From: Oceanirhabdus sp. W0125-5
Lineage (GTDB): Bacteria; Bacillota; Clostridia; Clostridiales; Clostridiaceae
DNA: 64,000 nucleotides
Direction: 5' to 3'
Assembly: GCF_027938815.1 (NCBI RefSeq)
Contig: NZ_CP115913.1
Location: forward strand, 4,870,001-4,934,000
Shown here: one piece after another, positions 1 to 8,378 of the stretch
How positions within the stretch are numbered: the stretch's first letter is position 1
How the letters are laid out: each line of letters begins with the position of its first letter
Position numbers and translations under genes: made by a program
Notes under the pieces: generated by a model
Databases searched by the model: none
What the model was told of the DNA's origin: nothing
The model's input: the letters and a program-made list of their open reading frames with translations, nothing else

Positions 1-55
1 AAGTATAATCTTTGCAACATTAATATATATAAATAATGATTTTTTATATAATAAA

Positions 56-93
56 AAACCTCACCCTTCACATATTTGTGAAAGGTGAGGTTT
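56..93 (-). terminator. intrinsic terminator after the FAS1 gene
   Basis: A 16-base arm is repeated in inverted form around a 6-base loop (AAACCTCACCCTTCAC / GTGAAAGGTGAGGTTT). Read on the minus strand it is followed by a T run, as expected for the end of the FAS1 gene transcript. A close relative of this hairpin lies at 1775-1808. Confidence 0.75.
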
Positions 94-122
94 GCTTAAT
101 ATCATTTATTTTATGTTTCTCT

Positions 123-671
123 CTATGGCATAATTACAGCATCTATTACATGTATTACTCCGTTTTTCGCTATAATATCAGTGATTACAACTTTAGCATC
201 ATTAATATATACTTCATTATTCTTAACCCTTATTTTAGCCTTGCTACCATTTGCCATTTCTACTTCCTTACCATCTAATTTTACCACCTGTTCAGCAGTA
301 ATTTTACCTGGAATAACATGATATTTTAGTATATTTGCAAGACACTCTTTATTTTCTGGTTTTAGAAGTTCTTCAATTTTCCCTGCTTCAAGTTTGGCAA
401 ATGCATCATCTGTAGGTGAAAATACTGTAAATGGTCCATCACCTTTAAGGGTATCAACTAACTCGGCGGCTTTTAACGCAGTTACTAAAGTTTCGAACCT
501 ATCATCATTTGAAGCTATGTCTACTATATCTCCTGTGTCCTTAGAGACACTTTCTACATCATTCTTTAATAAAGTTACAACTTCGGAATGAGCAAAACAA
601 TTTAATAAAATCACCTGAAATAATGCTGCTACTATAACTAATGTTATAACAACTTTAGTCTTCTTTTTCAT
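123..671 (-). CDS. secreted FAS1 (fasciclin) domain protein
   Basis: A 182-residue protein with an N-terminal hydrophobic signal or anchor (residues about 7-27) followed by one complete FAS1 domain. Family landmarks are visible: FTVFSPTDDAFAKL (first conserved box), a YHVIPG segment and the C-terminal HVIDAVIMP box. FAS1 domains are adhesion or matrix modules; single-domain secreted versions are common in bacteria and their ligands are mostly unknown. Cys25 sits near the end of the hydrophobic stretch but the preceding residues (LLN) do not form a proper lipobox. It stands alone, with its own terminator at 56-93 and the patatin terminator upstream at 787-816. Confidence 0.85.
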   Translation of the reverse strand: MKKKTKVVITLVIVAALFQVILLNCFAHSEVVTLLKNDVESVSKDTGDIVDIASNDDRFETLVTALKAAELVDTLKGDGPFTVFSPTDDAFAKLEAGKIEELLKPENKECLANILKYHVIPGKITAEQVVKLDGKEVEMANGSKAKIRVKNNEVYINDAKVVITDIIAKNGVIHVIDAVIMP

Positions 672-786
672 ATTAAAACTCCTTCTCCTATGTATTTTAC
701 TACTACTTGTTTTTATTCACTCTTAATATACCCATATGACTTCTACGATATTTATTATTTTTTATTAACGCATAAATCACACAAAA

Positions 787-816
787 AGCATGGCAAAATA
801 TTGTTATTGCCATGCT
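787..816 (-). terminator. terminator after the patatin-like gene
   Basis: Ten-base perfect inverted repeat AGCATGGCAA / TTGCCATGCT with a 10-base loop, followed on the minus strand by a T-rich run. It lies about 40 bases beyond the stop codon of the patatin-like gene. Confidence 0.75.
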
Positions 817-854
817 CTAACTTGTATTAATTTAATTGTCAGTGGAATTTATAT

Positions 855-1706
855 TTATTCATTTATAAATGCTTTTAACTTATCTCCTAACATTTCTCCT
901 TGTTTATACCCTAATTCATAATACTTTTCTAATTTTTCCTTATTTCTTTCTGCTCTACCTATGTTAAGGGATTCACTTGGTCTGATAACAAATGCTTTAC
1001 CTTGACTTTCTAATTCTTTAATATAATTTATCGTTTCATTATAAGTTATGTGTCTATTTAAAATTGCCTTCACAAGTTTAGGATACTTCTTGTATATCTT
1101 TTCCGCAAGTCTTCTTCCCTTAAGGGGCTTCTTTACATATCCTTCATCTCTAGTCAAAATTATTACTAGTTTCTCATTTCCATCTTCTAGAGCTTTTCTT
1201 ACAGGAATTGAATCTGTAACTCCACCATCTAATAATTTTCTTCCTTCATGTTCAATTATATTAGATACGAAAGGTAAACTGCATGAAGCTTTTAGGATTT
1301 TATTTATATCATCACAATGTTCTTTATTATAATACACTGGTTTTCCTGTCTCACAATCTGTGGTTACTATTACAAATTCCTGTTCAGATTTCTTATAAGT
1401 TTCATAATCAAAAGGAAGTAATTTATTTGGTATTTCATCAAAAATAAAATCCATACCGAATAAATTTCCCGATGTTAATAGTCTTCTATAACTTAAATAT
1501 CTTTTATCATTTAAATAATCCAAGGTAACTTTTTTAGTTCTCCCTCTTTGTTTTGCTATATATGAAGCTCCATTGCAAGCTCCCATGGAAACTCCTATAA
1601 CATAAGGAAAGTATATATTTTCATCAATAAAATAGTCAAGTACCCCTGAGGCGTACAATCCTCTTAATCCTCCACCTTCAATTACTAATCCTATTTTACC
1701 ATTCAT
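855..1706 (-). CDS. patatin-like phospholipase / acyl hydrolase
   Basis: A patatin-fold serine hydrolase. The oxyanion-hole loop GGGLRG is at residues 11-16, the nucleophile elbow GVSMG follows, and the catalytic Asp lies in the DGG motif (LLDGGVTDSIP), so the Ser-Asp dyad is complete. The length (about 283 residues) fits the bacterial YjjU/RssA-like group that cleaves acyl chains from lipids. I place the start at the internal ATG at 1706 (MNGKIGLV) because a GAAGGGA Shine-Dalgarno stands just before it; the ATG six codons upstream has no good site. It has no signal peptide, so the enzyme is probably cytoplasmic. Substrate unknown. Confidence 0.9.
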   Translation of the reverse strand: MNGKIGLVIEGGGLRGLYASGVLDYFIDENIYFPYVIGVSMGACNGASYIAKQRGRTKKVTLDYLNDKRYLSYRRLLTSGNLFGMDFIFDEIPNKLLPFDYETYKKSEQEFVIVTTDCETGKPVYYNKEHCDDINKILKASCSLPFVSNIIEHEGRKLLDGGVTDSIPVRKALEDGNEKLVIILTRDEGYVKKPLKGRRLAEKIYKKYPKLVKAILNRHITYNETINYIKELESQGKAFVIRPSESLNIGRAERNKEKLEKYYELGYKQGEMLGDKLKAFINE

Positions 1707-1774
1707 AAAGTTCCCTTCTTTCATAACTTATTTCCAGTATATTCTATCATAAGAATTCTTTGATTCCAAATAAA

Positions 1775-1808
1775 AACTCACCCTTCTAAAATTTTAGAAA
1801 GGTGAGTT
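1775..1808 (-). terminator. terminator of the betaine-type cluster
   Basis: Inverted repeat AACTCACCCTTCTAAAA / TTTTAGAAAGGTGAGTT, 11 bases beyond the stop of the BCCT transporter gene and followed on the minus strand by T residues. It closes the 1.8-9.7 kb cluster and strongly resembles the hairpin at 56-93. Confidence 0.8.
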
Positions 1809-1818
1809 ATATTTAAAT

Positions 1819-3399
1819 TTATATTTCTATAGTTTCCAGTATATCTTTAAATTCATCAATTACTACTTTTTGTTTTAATTTTTTATCTTTAATATCTGCT
1901 TTTACCATTTTAACAAAGGAGAATCCCGTCATTATAACGATAATACAAACTGGTATACCAAAAACAAGTGATGCTGTCTGCAGCGTTTTTAATGGACTTC
2001 CAAGGAGTATGAATCCAACTGGTATAAGGGCTAAGCTAAATGCCCATACTAATCTAAGCCATCTTTTAGGTTCTCCATCTTCTCCTAAATGTGTTTGAGA
2101 ATTTGCTGCAAGAATATAAGAAGCTGAATCATAAGATGTTGCCATAAATGTAACACTAAGAACTACTACCAAGAATATAATTAACTTACCTAAAGGCAAA
2201 GTCTCTAATATTGAAATAATAGTTTGAGGCCCACCTAATTCAGTAAGGGCAGCTACAACATCCATTTTTCCCGAAAGTTGAAGATCTAATCCATAGTTAC
2301 CTAATACTGCAAAGAAAAGAACACATCCAGCTGATCCATAGATTAAAGATCCCATTACCATTTGTTTGATAGTTCTTCCTTTTGAAATACGAGCAATAAA
2401 CATACCTAAGAATGGCGCATATGCAGCCCACCATGCCCAGTAGAAAACTGTCCATCCTTGTGGGAATCCTGACTTACCTGCTGGATCAAGCCAAGTGCTC
2501 ATTCTAAAGAAATTAGCAGCTACAACCCCTATAGCAGTTGTACCCATTTCAATGATAAATATAGAATTTCCAACTAAGAAAACAAATAAAACAATACCAA
2601 TTGCCATAACAACATTAAAATCACTAAGAACTTTTATACCCTTTTTTAATCCTGAATAAGCACTAAATCCAAAAATAAGTGTTACAAGAAATAATATGCT
2701 TATTTGAAGAGCTGGTGTTTCCTTAAGTCCAAATACTCTTGAAAGACCTGCTGTTACTAATGGTGAACCAAGTCCTAAACTTGTAGCAACACCACCAACA
2801 ATTCCAAAAATGAATGAAATATCAATTATCTTACCAATAATACCGTCAACCTTATTACCAAGTAACCCTCTACAAGCTTCACTTAACTTTAAAACATTAC
2901 CTTTTTTAACAAAAATGATATATCCTACAGCACAACTTGTTACTGAGTAAATAGCCCAAGCCATAGGTCCCCAGTGGAATAACCCATATGCCGCTGCCAT
3001 CTCAGCTGCCTGCCATGTACCAGCTTCAACTCCTAAAGGCGGAGCTTGATAGTAATAAACCCATTCAATAACGCCCCAATATACAACTCCTGCTCCTACT
3101 CCTGCACAAAACAGCATTGCAGCCCAAGAAAAACTGCTGAATTCAGGTTTTTCTCCATCTTCTCCCAATCTTATCTTTCCATATCTACCAAAAGATATCC
3201 ATAAACAAAATATTAAACAGAACAATCCAAATAAGATAAAGAAACTTCCTAATTTAGTTATAATAAAATTATTAACTGTATTAAGCATATTTCCACTTGC
3301 TTCTGGAAATATAATGATAGGTATTGAGATGGCTAATAAAGCTATTATAGCACCGAAAAAGACAATTTTATCTATTTTTACTTTTTGATTAGTTTCCAT
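1819..3399 (-). CDS. BCCT family transporter, CaiT-like
   Basis: A 526-residue polytopic protein of the betaine/carnitine/choline transporter family, with about 12 membrane segments. The diagnostic aromatic stretch FYWAWWAAYAPFLGMF is followed by ARISKGRTI, and the segments YWGVIEWVYYY and LFHWGPMAWAIYS resemble E. coli CaiT (the carnitine/gamma-butyrobetaine antiporter) more than the sodium-coupled BetP/OpuD branch. The position that in CaiT holds the Met replacing a sodium ion appears to be Leu here, so sodium coupling or antiport cannot be settled by eye. Start chosen from GAGGAGG upstream. It is the last gene of a minus-strand cluster after the acyltransferase-like gene (45-base gap), which suggests it takes up a quaternary-ammonium substrate. 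Confidence 0.92.
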   Translation of the reverse strand: METNQKVKIDKIVFFGAIIALLAISIPIIIFPEASGNMLNTVNNFIITKLGSFFILFGLFCLIFCLWISFGRYGKIRLGEDGEKPEFSSFSWAAMLFCAGVGAGVVYWGVIEWVYYYQAPPLGVEAGTWQAAEMAAAYGLFHWGPMAWAIYSVTSCAVGYIIFVKKGNVLKLSEACRGLLGNKVDGIIGKIIDISFIFGIVGGVATSLGLGSPLVTAGLSRVFGLKETPALQISILFLVTLIFGFSAYSGLKKGIKVLSDFNVVMAIGIVLFVFLVGNSIFIIEMGTTAIGVVAANFFRMSTWLDPAGKSGFPQGWTVFYWAWWAAYAPFLGMFIARISKGRTIKQMVMGSLIYGSAGCVLFFAVLGNYGLDLQLSGKMDVVAALTELGGPQTIISILETLPLGKLIIFLVVVLSVTFMATSYDSASYILAANSQTHLGEDGEPKRWLRLVWAFSLALIPVGFILLGSPLKTLQTASLVFGIPVCIIVIMTGFSFVKMVKADIKDKKLKQKVVIDEFKDILETIEI

Positions 3400-3444
3400 T
3401 ATTATTCCTCCTCATAATAAGTTTTCTTCCGTTAATGACCATAT

Positions 3445-5214
3445 CTATAATTCCAACATTCCTTTAATGCACTCTTGAAGATTATCTATGAAGTTCTCCA
3501 ATGCCTCTACATCTTCTTCAAAGGCTGTAATAATCATAAATGACTCTACTCCTACAAAGTAATAAATACCAAATCCATGCTCCTGAACAGGAGGGAAATA
3601 AAGATATTTCATATCTGGATGACCAAATGAAGTTGTAGATAAATGATTGCTTGCAATAGCCTTAAATGCCTTTGTATTAAATAACTCTGGTTTTTCATGT
3701 ATTCCCATTTCTTTACCATAGTCATTGAATACAGATTCTAGTACATATAAGTATCTATTAACACCATTACCTGACTGACATAACTTAACACGTCTATGGT
3801 GTTCATCCAATGCAGCTTTCATAAGCTCACAAAGTTCTTCTGATGACTTTTCTTTTTTCAAAAACTCTTTAACAAAATGAACACTCTCTTTTGAAACAGG
3901 TCTATTAACTTCTGTTCTTCCTCTAAAATACCTTCTAGCATCAACTGATATATACGTGTTATTAATACGGTTATAGGTCATATATTGTGCTGCTTGAAAT
4001 GCAAGATGAATAAATCCATCACCTGAAAGAATTCCTTTTTCTTTTAGTCTCTCCCTAGTTAATCCGTCAAAATTAACATACCTAGTTTGAAAACTATCCA
4101 TACACTGGTCAAATTCTTCCTTTAAATCTAGTAGGACTTTTTTAATATCATCTGAAAGATCAAAAATTATCTCTTCAGCTATAGTTCTTGTAGTTAATTC
4201 TTCAAATGAAAATGTATTTTCTTCAATATAACTCTTAAGTTTATTAATGAAATATATTTCCGTTCCACCATCTACAAAAGAGTGATCTGCAATAAATGAG
4301 AAAATACCATTCTTTGTACAAGAAAATTGCATTCCTTTTCCATGCCATCGGTTAACATACTCTCTATTACAAGAAGCATTGTCCAGTTCTTCATATACAC
4401 CATTAACCTCAATATCATCATAATTCATAACCATAATAGCATCTTTAACTTGTTCATATGCCGTATTATTGCTGTTGTTTTCAAGAATCTTTTCAAGTAC
4501 TTTTCCTGCTGCATCTCTATCTACACCAATAGTTACATAATTAGCATTTGGTACAAGGGGTTCAAGTGTACTAGATACAATATTTTTAAGAGTATTTAGT
4601 ATTTCACCTACTGAAACCACATCTCCATCCCTTATTACTTGAACATTATATAAATGATTCTTATAAGTAAATACAATAAACTGAGAACACTCATCGTTGA
4701 TATAATATTCATCCATTTCTGCTTTAATATGATTTATAGATGCCAGCAATCCATGAAACTCATCAGATGAATAGTTTTTATTCTTTATCCAGTACTCACC
4801 AGTACCATTTTCTTTAAAATCTTTATACACTGATGCAGTAGCGTTCATAAGAATTGCTATTCTTTCAAGAACTTCGAATTGTAATAGTTTCTTGTTTTCA
4901 TATATAATTGGAACATTAGTATGAGGTGTAAGTGGTGCCCTTACTAATAAGTGAGATTTAACCCAATAATCAAAAATCCAACTATCCTCTTCTCTATTCC
5001 CTAGTTCTTTTATCTTCTCTTCTAATTTCTTAGAATGTTCTGTACTTAAAAATCTATCTACAGCTTTTTTAGCTTCTTCAAGTTCCTCTGAAGAAACAAG
5101 AGTTTCAACCCACTCTAGAAATCTTTCTAATGTATCTTTTAATGCAGGTATTGGATACTGTGGTAAATTATCAACGTTTTTAATTGGAACATTATATTTT
5201 ATAAAATCTTTCAT
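3445..5214 (-). CDS. choline/carnitine O-acyltransferase family protein
   Basis: A 589-residue protein that can be matched to the carnitine acetyltransferase fold. NRW...QF lies about 20 residues before ADHSFVDGG, where His311 matches the catalytic His of the family. GRTEVNRPVS matches the region that binds the carnitine carboxylate and hydroxyl. HLSTTSFGHP followed by a Gly-rich YYF strand matches the STS box and the C-terminal F-x-P-x-x-x-x-G-x-G-x-Y segment. The family moves acyl groups between CoA and carnitine or choline. It is usual in eukaryotes and uncommon in bacteria. Neighbouring genes (CaiT-like carrier, UxaA-type lyase) support a trimethylammonium alcohol as substrate. The acyl donor and exact acceptor are unknown. 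Good ribosome site GAAGGAG. Confidence 0.85.
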   Translation of the reverse strand: MKDFIKYNVPIKNVDNLPQYPIPALKDTLERFLEWVETLVSSEELEEAKKAVDRFLSTEHSKKLEEKIKELGNREEDSWIFDYWVKSHLLVRAPLTPHTNVPIIYENKKLLQFEVLERIAILMNATASVYKDFKENGTGEYWIKNKNYSSDEFHGLLASINHIKAEMDEYYINDECSQFIVFTYKNHLYNVQVIRDGDVVSVGEILNTLKNIVSSTLEPLVPNANYVTIGVDRDAAGKVLEKILENNSNNTAYEQVKDAIMVMNYDDIEVNGVYEELDNASCNREYVNRWHGKGMQFSCTKNGIFSFIADHSFVDGGTEIYFINKLKSYIEENTFSFEELTTRTIAEEIIFDLSDDIKKVLLDLKEEFDQCMDSFQTRYVNFDGLTRERLKEKGILSGDGFIHLAFQAAQYMTYNRINNTYISVDARRYFRGRTEVNRPVSKESVHFVKEFLKKEKSSEELCELMKAALDEHHRRVKLCQSGNGVNRYLYVLESVFNDYGKEMGIHEKPELFNTKAFKAIASNHLSTTSFGHPDMKYLYFPPVQEHGFGIYYFVGVESFMIITAFEEDVEALENFIDNLQECIKGMLEL

Positions 5215-5267
5215 TTTTCTAATCTCCTTCTATAAATCTTTTGTACTGCAATCAAAAATTGTTTTAT

Positions 5268-6434
5268 CTACCTTAATCCTAAACACTGCTCAAGTCTTAT
5301 ATCTTTTTGATAAAGAGTGCAGTAAGAGTAACCTAGATCTTCGATATTAGTCTTTTCTCCGTTTGCAACTTGAACTATCTTCTCAAGTATCTCTTCACCA
5401 ATTTCATCCACAGATGCTATCCCTTTCATTATTCCAGTAGCATCTATATCTATGTCATCATTTATAAGGTCAACATTTCCACTAACCCTTATTACTGGAA
5501 CTATACTGTTATTGAATCCAGCTCCTCCACTAGTCCATAAAATCAACTGTGCTCCAATAGCAGCAAAATGCATTCCTGATCCACCACAAAGCATAGTTAC
5601 ATCAGATAAATACATCCCTGGCTTTTCTGGTTTTTCATGCCCCTGTTGATTAAACTCAAGAACTCCTTGAATTTCTCTAGTCCCAGTCTTGTGTAGAGCC
5701 CCTATAGATTTTTCTTCAATAGTAGTAAGTCCCCCTACACTGTTTCCTACACTCATTACCTCAGTATCAGATCCAACACTCCATCTCTTCTCTTCATTTG
5801 AGATCATTCTAAGCATTTTATCTTCCACTTCTTTATTTACTGCTCTCTTACATAGAATCACTTCACATCCTACAAGTTCCATTAGCTCTCCTGCAACAAC
5901 AGTAGCCCCTCTATCCACAAGAAGATCAGCTGCCTTTCCAACACTAGGGTTTGAAGCCAGCCCAGAACTTGTATCAGATCCTCCACACTTAACTCCAACA
6001 ATAAGCTTAGATATATCAACTGGTTGTCTTTCAAATGTGGATGCAAAATCTTCTATCTCTTTTATCAAAAGTTTGCCTTCTTCAATTGTTCTCTTTGTAC
6101 CTTTTTTCTTGATACATGTTAAGTGTCTAGCTAACTTTCCACTTTCATTTATCTTATCTGAAATGATTTTAGGATCAATGCTTCCACATCCCATTGCTAG
6201 TACCAAAACACCTGCCACATTAGGATTAAGTGCAGCATTAATCATATTACTTAGAGTTTCCTCATTTCCACCTAACATACATGTATAGTGATTAGTAACC
6301 ACAATGGAATTCTCAACCTCTTCTGAGATTTTTCTTGCAATACCATCCATACATTCATCAACTGCTATAATTAAAATATTATTTCTTATACCTACACTAC
6401 CATCTTTTCTTACATATCCATTGAACTTCATCAT
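5268..6434 (-). CDS. UxaA family lyase/dehydratase, large subunit
   Basis: A 388-residue protein of the altronate/galactarate dehydratase C-terminal family (UxaA, GarD, SuyB). Typical motifs are GYVRKDGSVGIRN at the N-terminus, VLAMGCGS, VGVKCGGSD with NPSVG, and TSGGAGFNNSIVPVIRVSGN near the C-terminus. Members are iron-dependent lyases that remove water, or sulfite in the SuyAB case, from 2-hydroxy or 2,3-dihydroxy acids. The small SAF subunit is a separate gene directly upstream; the start overlaps its stop by 4 bases (ATGA), so the two are translationally coupled. Gene order suggests it acts on an intermediate of the betaine-like substrate. The altronate pathway itself is not represented nearby. 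Confidence 0.88.
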   Translation of the reverse strand: MMKFNGYVRKDGSVGIRNNILIIAVDECMDGIARKISEEVENSIVVTNHYTCMLGGNEETLSNMINAALNPNVAGVLVLAMGCGSIDPKIISDKINESGKLARHLTCIKKKGTKRTIEEGKLLIKEIEDFASTFERQPVDISKLIVGVKCGGSDTSSGLASNPSVGKAADLLVDRGATVVAGELMELVGCEVILCKRAVNKEVEDKMLRMISNEEKRWSVGSDTEVMSVGNSVGGLTTIEEKSIGALHKTGTREIQGVLEFNQQGHEKPEKPGMYLSDVTMLCGGSGMHFAAIGAQLILWTSGGAGFNNSIVPVIRVSGNVDLINDDIDIDATGIMKGIASVDEIGEEILEKIVQVANGEKTNIEDLGYSYCTLYQKDIRLEQCLGLR

Positions 6435-6769
6435 TTCGCCTCCTCTCTACCCATTTGTCTCAATATTTCTTTTATTATGGATGGAGGAAAGTTTACTTTT
6501 TCACTTTGAACATTATGGACATGTACAAACTGTCCTTTATTAATCACCTTTAAACTTAAACCAATCTTATATCCACATTTGATAATTTCTGATTTCTCTG
6601 AAATATCTTTTACTGCAATCTTGTTCCCAAATGGTATAGGCTCATACGCTTTGAATTCATCTATGACTTCATTCTTATGAGATAGAACCTTCGCCATATC
6701 TCCAACTATAATATCCTCAAGTGCTGTTGCCACATTATCGTTGTCAGTCTTCATCAATACCTTCCTCAT
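6431..6769 (-). CDS. UxaA family lyase, small SAF-domain subunit
   Basis: A 112-residue protein with the SAF fold found at the N-terminus of one-piece UxaA proteins. The characteristic segment INKGQFVHVHNVQS lies near residues 75-90. As in SuyA/SuyB and some sugar-acid dehydratases, the lyase is encoded by two genes, and the stop of this one overlaps the start of the large subunit. ATG at 6769 follows a perfect AGGAGG. A second ATG five codons later also has an AGGAAGG site, so the true start could be slightly inside. Confidence 0.88.
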   Translation of the reverse strand: MRKVLMKTDNDNVATALEDIIVGDMAKVLSHKNEVIDEFKAYEPIPFGNKIAVKDISEKSEIIKCGYKIGLSLKVINKGQFVHVHNVQSEKVNFPPSIIKEILRQMGREEAK

Positions 6770-6797
6770 TCTATTGCCTCCTAGAATATTGTTCTAT

Positions 6798-6836
6798 ATC
6801 ACACTTTGTTTGATCACATCACACTTTGTTTTATCA
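6798..6836. repeat. two tandem 20-base repeats upstream of the UxaA genes
   Basis: The sequence ATCACACTTTGTTTGATCAC is followed immediately by a second copy with two changes (period 20 bases). The pair sits 29-67 bases upstream of the SAF-subunit start, between the two halves of the cluster. Tandem, helically phased repeats so close to a start are good candidates for a regulator binding site or an internal promoter operator. The remaining 140 bases up to the enolase-family gene are AT-rich and show nothing clear. Confidence 0.55.
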
Positions 6837-6982
6837 TATCCACATATAACAGTTCAGAATATAATTAAATAAATCATTGAGTGATAATTGTATTTTTGTT
6901 ATTATCTTCACTGTAATATTAATAATTATTTTTATTACTATTGTTTCTTTTAAATGGTTTTCATTACTCTGTTAATTAACCT

Positions 6983-8104
6983 TTAACTAAATACTCTATA
7001 CTGCTTGATTATTTCATAATCCAGTTCAATTCCAAGTCCTGGAGTATTAGGTACTTCCACATATCCATCTTTGAATTCTATCTTGTTCTTAACAAGCTTC
7101 TCAAAAAGAGGACTTATGCTCTGTGAATACTCAATGAGATCAGTATTCTCACATGCAGCTAAGAAATGGACAGTAGCTGCAATTAACACTCCTGTACTGA
7201 ATCCATGAGGCACTAATTTTGTACCGTATTTTTCTGATAATTTATAGATTTTCATTGATTCGCTTATTCCGCCACATCTTGTAACGTCAGGTTGTACAAG
7301 GTCAGGCTTTCCTACTTCAAGGAAATTCTGAAACTCATATCTTGTAGTTAAAGTTTCTCCTCCTGCTATCATAGGCTTTATTGCCTCTCCAAGTTCTCTA
7401 TATCCCACAAGGTCATCTGATCCTATTGGCTCTTCAATCCAGTTAAGATTAAACTCTTTTAGCTTCTCAGCCATAAACCTTGTATGCTCAGGAGTTCTCC
7501 ATTTAGCTGCTAGATCTATCTGAAGTTCAAAATCTTCTCCAGCTTCTTCTCTTACAGCCTTTATGATTTCATAATCAGTTTCTGGATTATCTCCAAGAAT
7601 CCCCCCACCGAACTTAAGGCTGGTGAATCCCTTATTAATAAGTTCCCTAACAATCTTTTTATTTTCTTCTGGAGTATCTGCAGGAATAAAAGTTCCATAA
7701 GCTCTTATTCTATCTCTATACTTTCCACCTAATAATTCATACACAGGCTTTCCATGATATTTACCAGCTATATCCCACAATGCAATATCAATGGCACTCA
7801 TTGCATGTATTCCTGCCCCTCTTCTTCCAACATAATTTGAATAAGTGTACATCTTATCCCATAACTTTTCTATCTCAAGAGGGTTCTCACCAATTAATAA
7901 TTCTTTTAACCCAAAGCATGCCAGATTTGAGTTTGGAGTTTCAATTAAGCTCTTCACAACAAGAGGTGATGAATCTGTTTCTCCAATTCCCACAATTCCT
8001 TCATCTGTATATACCTTTACAAGAACTGCATCCTCTCCCCAAACAGATTTTTTATCCATGTCTGGTATCCTAAGACATATGACTTCAACATCAGTAATCT
8101 TCAT
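6983..8104 (-). CDS. mandelate racemase/muconate lactonizing (enolase superfamily) enzyme
   Basis: A 373-residue enolase-superfamily protein with the alpha/beta capping domain (about 1-125) and the (beta/alpha) barrel. Metal ligands are Asp197 (QIDLAAKW), Glu224 (WIEEP) and Glu250 (GGETLT). The His300-Asp273 dyad (VPHGFSTG, VQPDVTRCGG) places it near the mandelate racemase or acid-sugar dehydratase groups. The usual K-x-K on the second strand is reduced: Lys164 is present but its partner position is Gly166 (SLKFGGG), so it may differ in stereochemistry or reaction. It is the first gene after the sigma-54 promoter and has an AGGAG site. I infer it dehydrates or epimerises the imported compound. 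Confidence 0.9.
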   Translation of the reverse strand: MKITDVEVICLRIPDMDKKSVWGEDAVLVKVYTDEGIVGIGETDSSPLVVKSLIETPNSNLACFGLKELLIGENPLEIEKLWDKMYTYSNYVGRRGAGIHAMSAIDIALWDIAGKYHGKPVYELLGGKYRDRIRAYGTFIPADTPEENKKIVRELINKGFTSLKFGGGILGDNPETDYEIIKAVREEAGEDFELQIDLAAKWRTPEHTRFMAEKLKEFNLNWIEEPIGSDDLVGYRELGEAIKPMIAGGETLTTRYEFQNFLEVGKPDLVQPDVTRCGGISESMKIYKLSEKYGTKLVPHGFSTGVLIAATVHFLAACENTDLIEYSQSISPLFEKLVKNKIEFKDGYVEVPNTPGLGIELDYEIIKQYRVFS

Positions 8105-8151
8105 CTGTATTTCTCCTATATAGGTTTTATTTTGTCGACACTATTTAATAG

Positions 8152-8168
8152 AGCAATTATCGTGCCAA
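8152..8168 (-). promoter_or_regulatory. sigma-54 (-24/-12) promoter
   Basis: Read on the minus strand the bases are TTGGCACGATAATTGCT. This matches the RpoN consensus TGGCACG-N4-TTGCW at essentially every conserved position, with GG and GC at the correct spacing. It lies 48-64 bases upstream of the enolase-family gene, so the start of transcription would fall near 8140. The neighbouring gene codes for an AAA+ sigma-54 activator, which makes the assignment strong. Confidence 0.9.
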
Positions 8169-8187
8169 CTTTTATTAAACTTCACAC

Positions 8188-8209
8188 AAATGGCTTATTA
8201 TAGCCATTT
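8188..8209. repeat. small palindrome beside the sigma-54 promoter
   Basis: AAATGGCT and AGCCATTT are paired around a 6-base spacer, about 20 bases upstream of the -24 element. No T run follows, so a protein-binding or DNA-bending role is as likely as a terminator. Confidence 0.35.
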
Positions 8210-8220
8210 ATAAAACAAAA

Positions 8221-8269
8221 AAAGTTTGCTTAAGAGTATTTTTTATTATATACATCTTAAACAAACTTT
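8221..8269 (-). terminator. probable terminator between the activator gene and its target operon
   Basis: AAAGTTTG-C-TTAAGA pairs with TCTTAA-A-CAAACTTT around an AT-rich loop and is flanked by A and T runs. It would stop read-through from the activator gene, which ends at 8379, before the sigma-54 promoter. Confidence 0.6.
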
Positions 8270-8304
8270 ATTTTTCTATTATTTTATTGTTATTTATTTT
8301 AATT

Positions 8305-8374
8305 TGAGTCATTTTAGACTCATTTTTCCGAAACCCATGAGTCAATTTCAACTCACCTAGTCAAAATCGACTCA
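8305..8374. promoter_or_regulatory. three activator-binding dyads (sigma-54 enhancer)
   Basis: Three 18-base imperfect dyads of the form TGAGTC-N6-GACTCA occur at 8305-8322 (perfect), 8338-8355 (TGAGTC / AACTCA) and 8357-8374 (CTAGTC / GACTCA). They are 137-223 bases upstream of the -24/-12 promoter, the usual place for the upstream activating sites of a sigma-54 enhancer-binding protein, and directly behind the stop codon of the activator gene. I infer they are bound by that protein. Confidence 0.75.
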
Positions 8375-8378
8375 CCTG

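Noticed and set aside
5689..6288. 199-codon plus-strand open frame
   Set aside because: Lies fully opposite the UxaA large-subunit gene, which has clear family motifs; Ser/Pro-rich composition is typical of an antisense shadow.
6431..6769. Altronate dehydratase (sugar-acid catabolism) as a firm name
   Set aside because: No uxuA, uxaB/C, kdgK or related genes are near; the BCCT carrier and acyltransferase genes argue for another substrate, so only the family is given.
6798..6836. Start of a CRISPR array
   Set aside because: Only two adjacent 20-base copies without spacers; no cas genes in the window.
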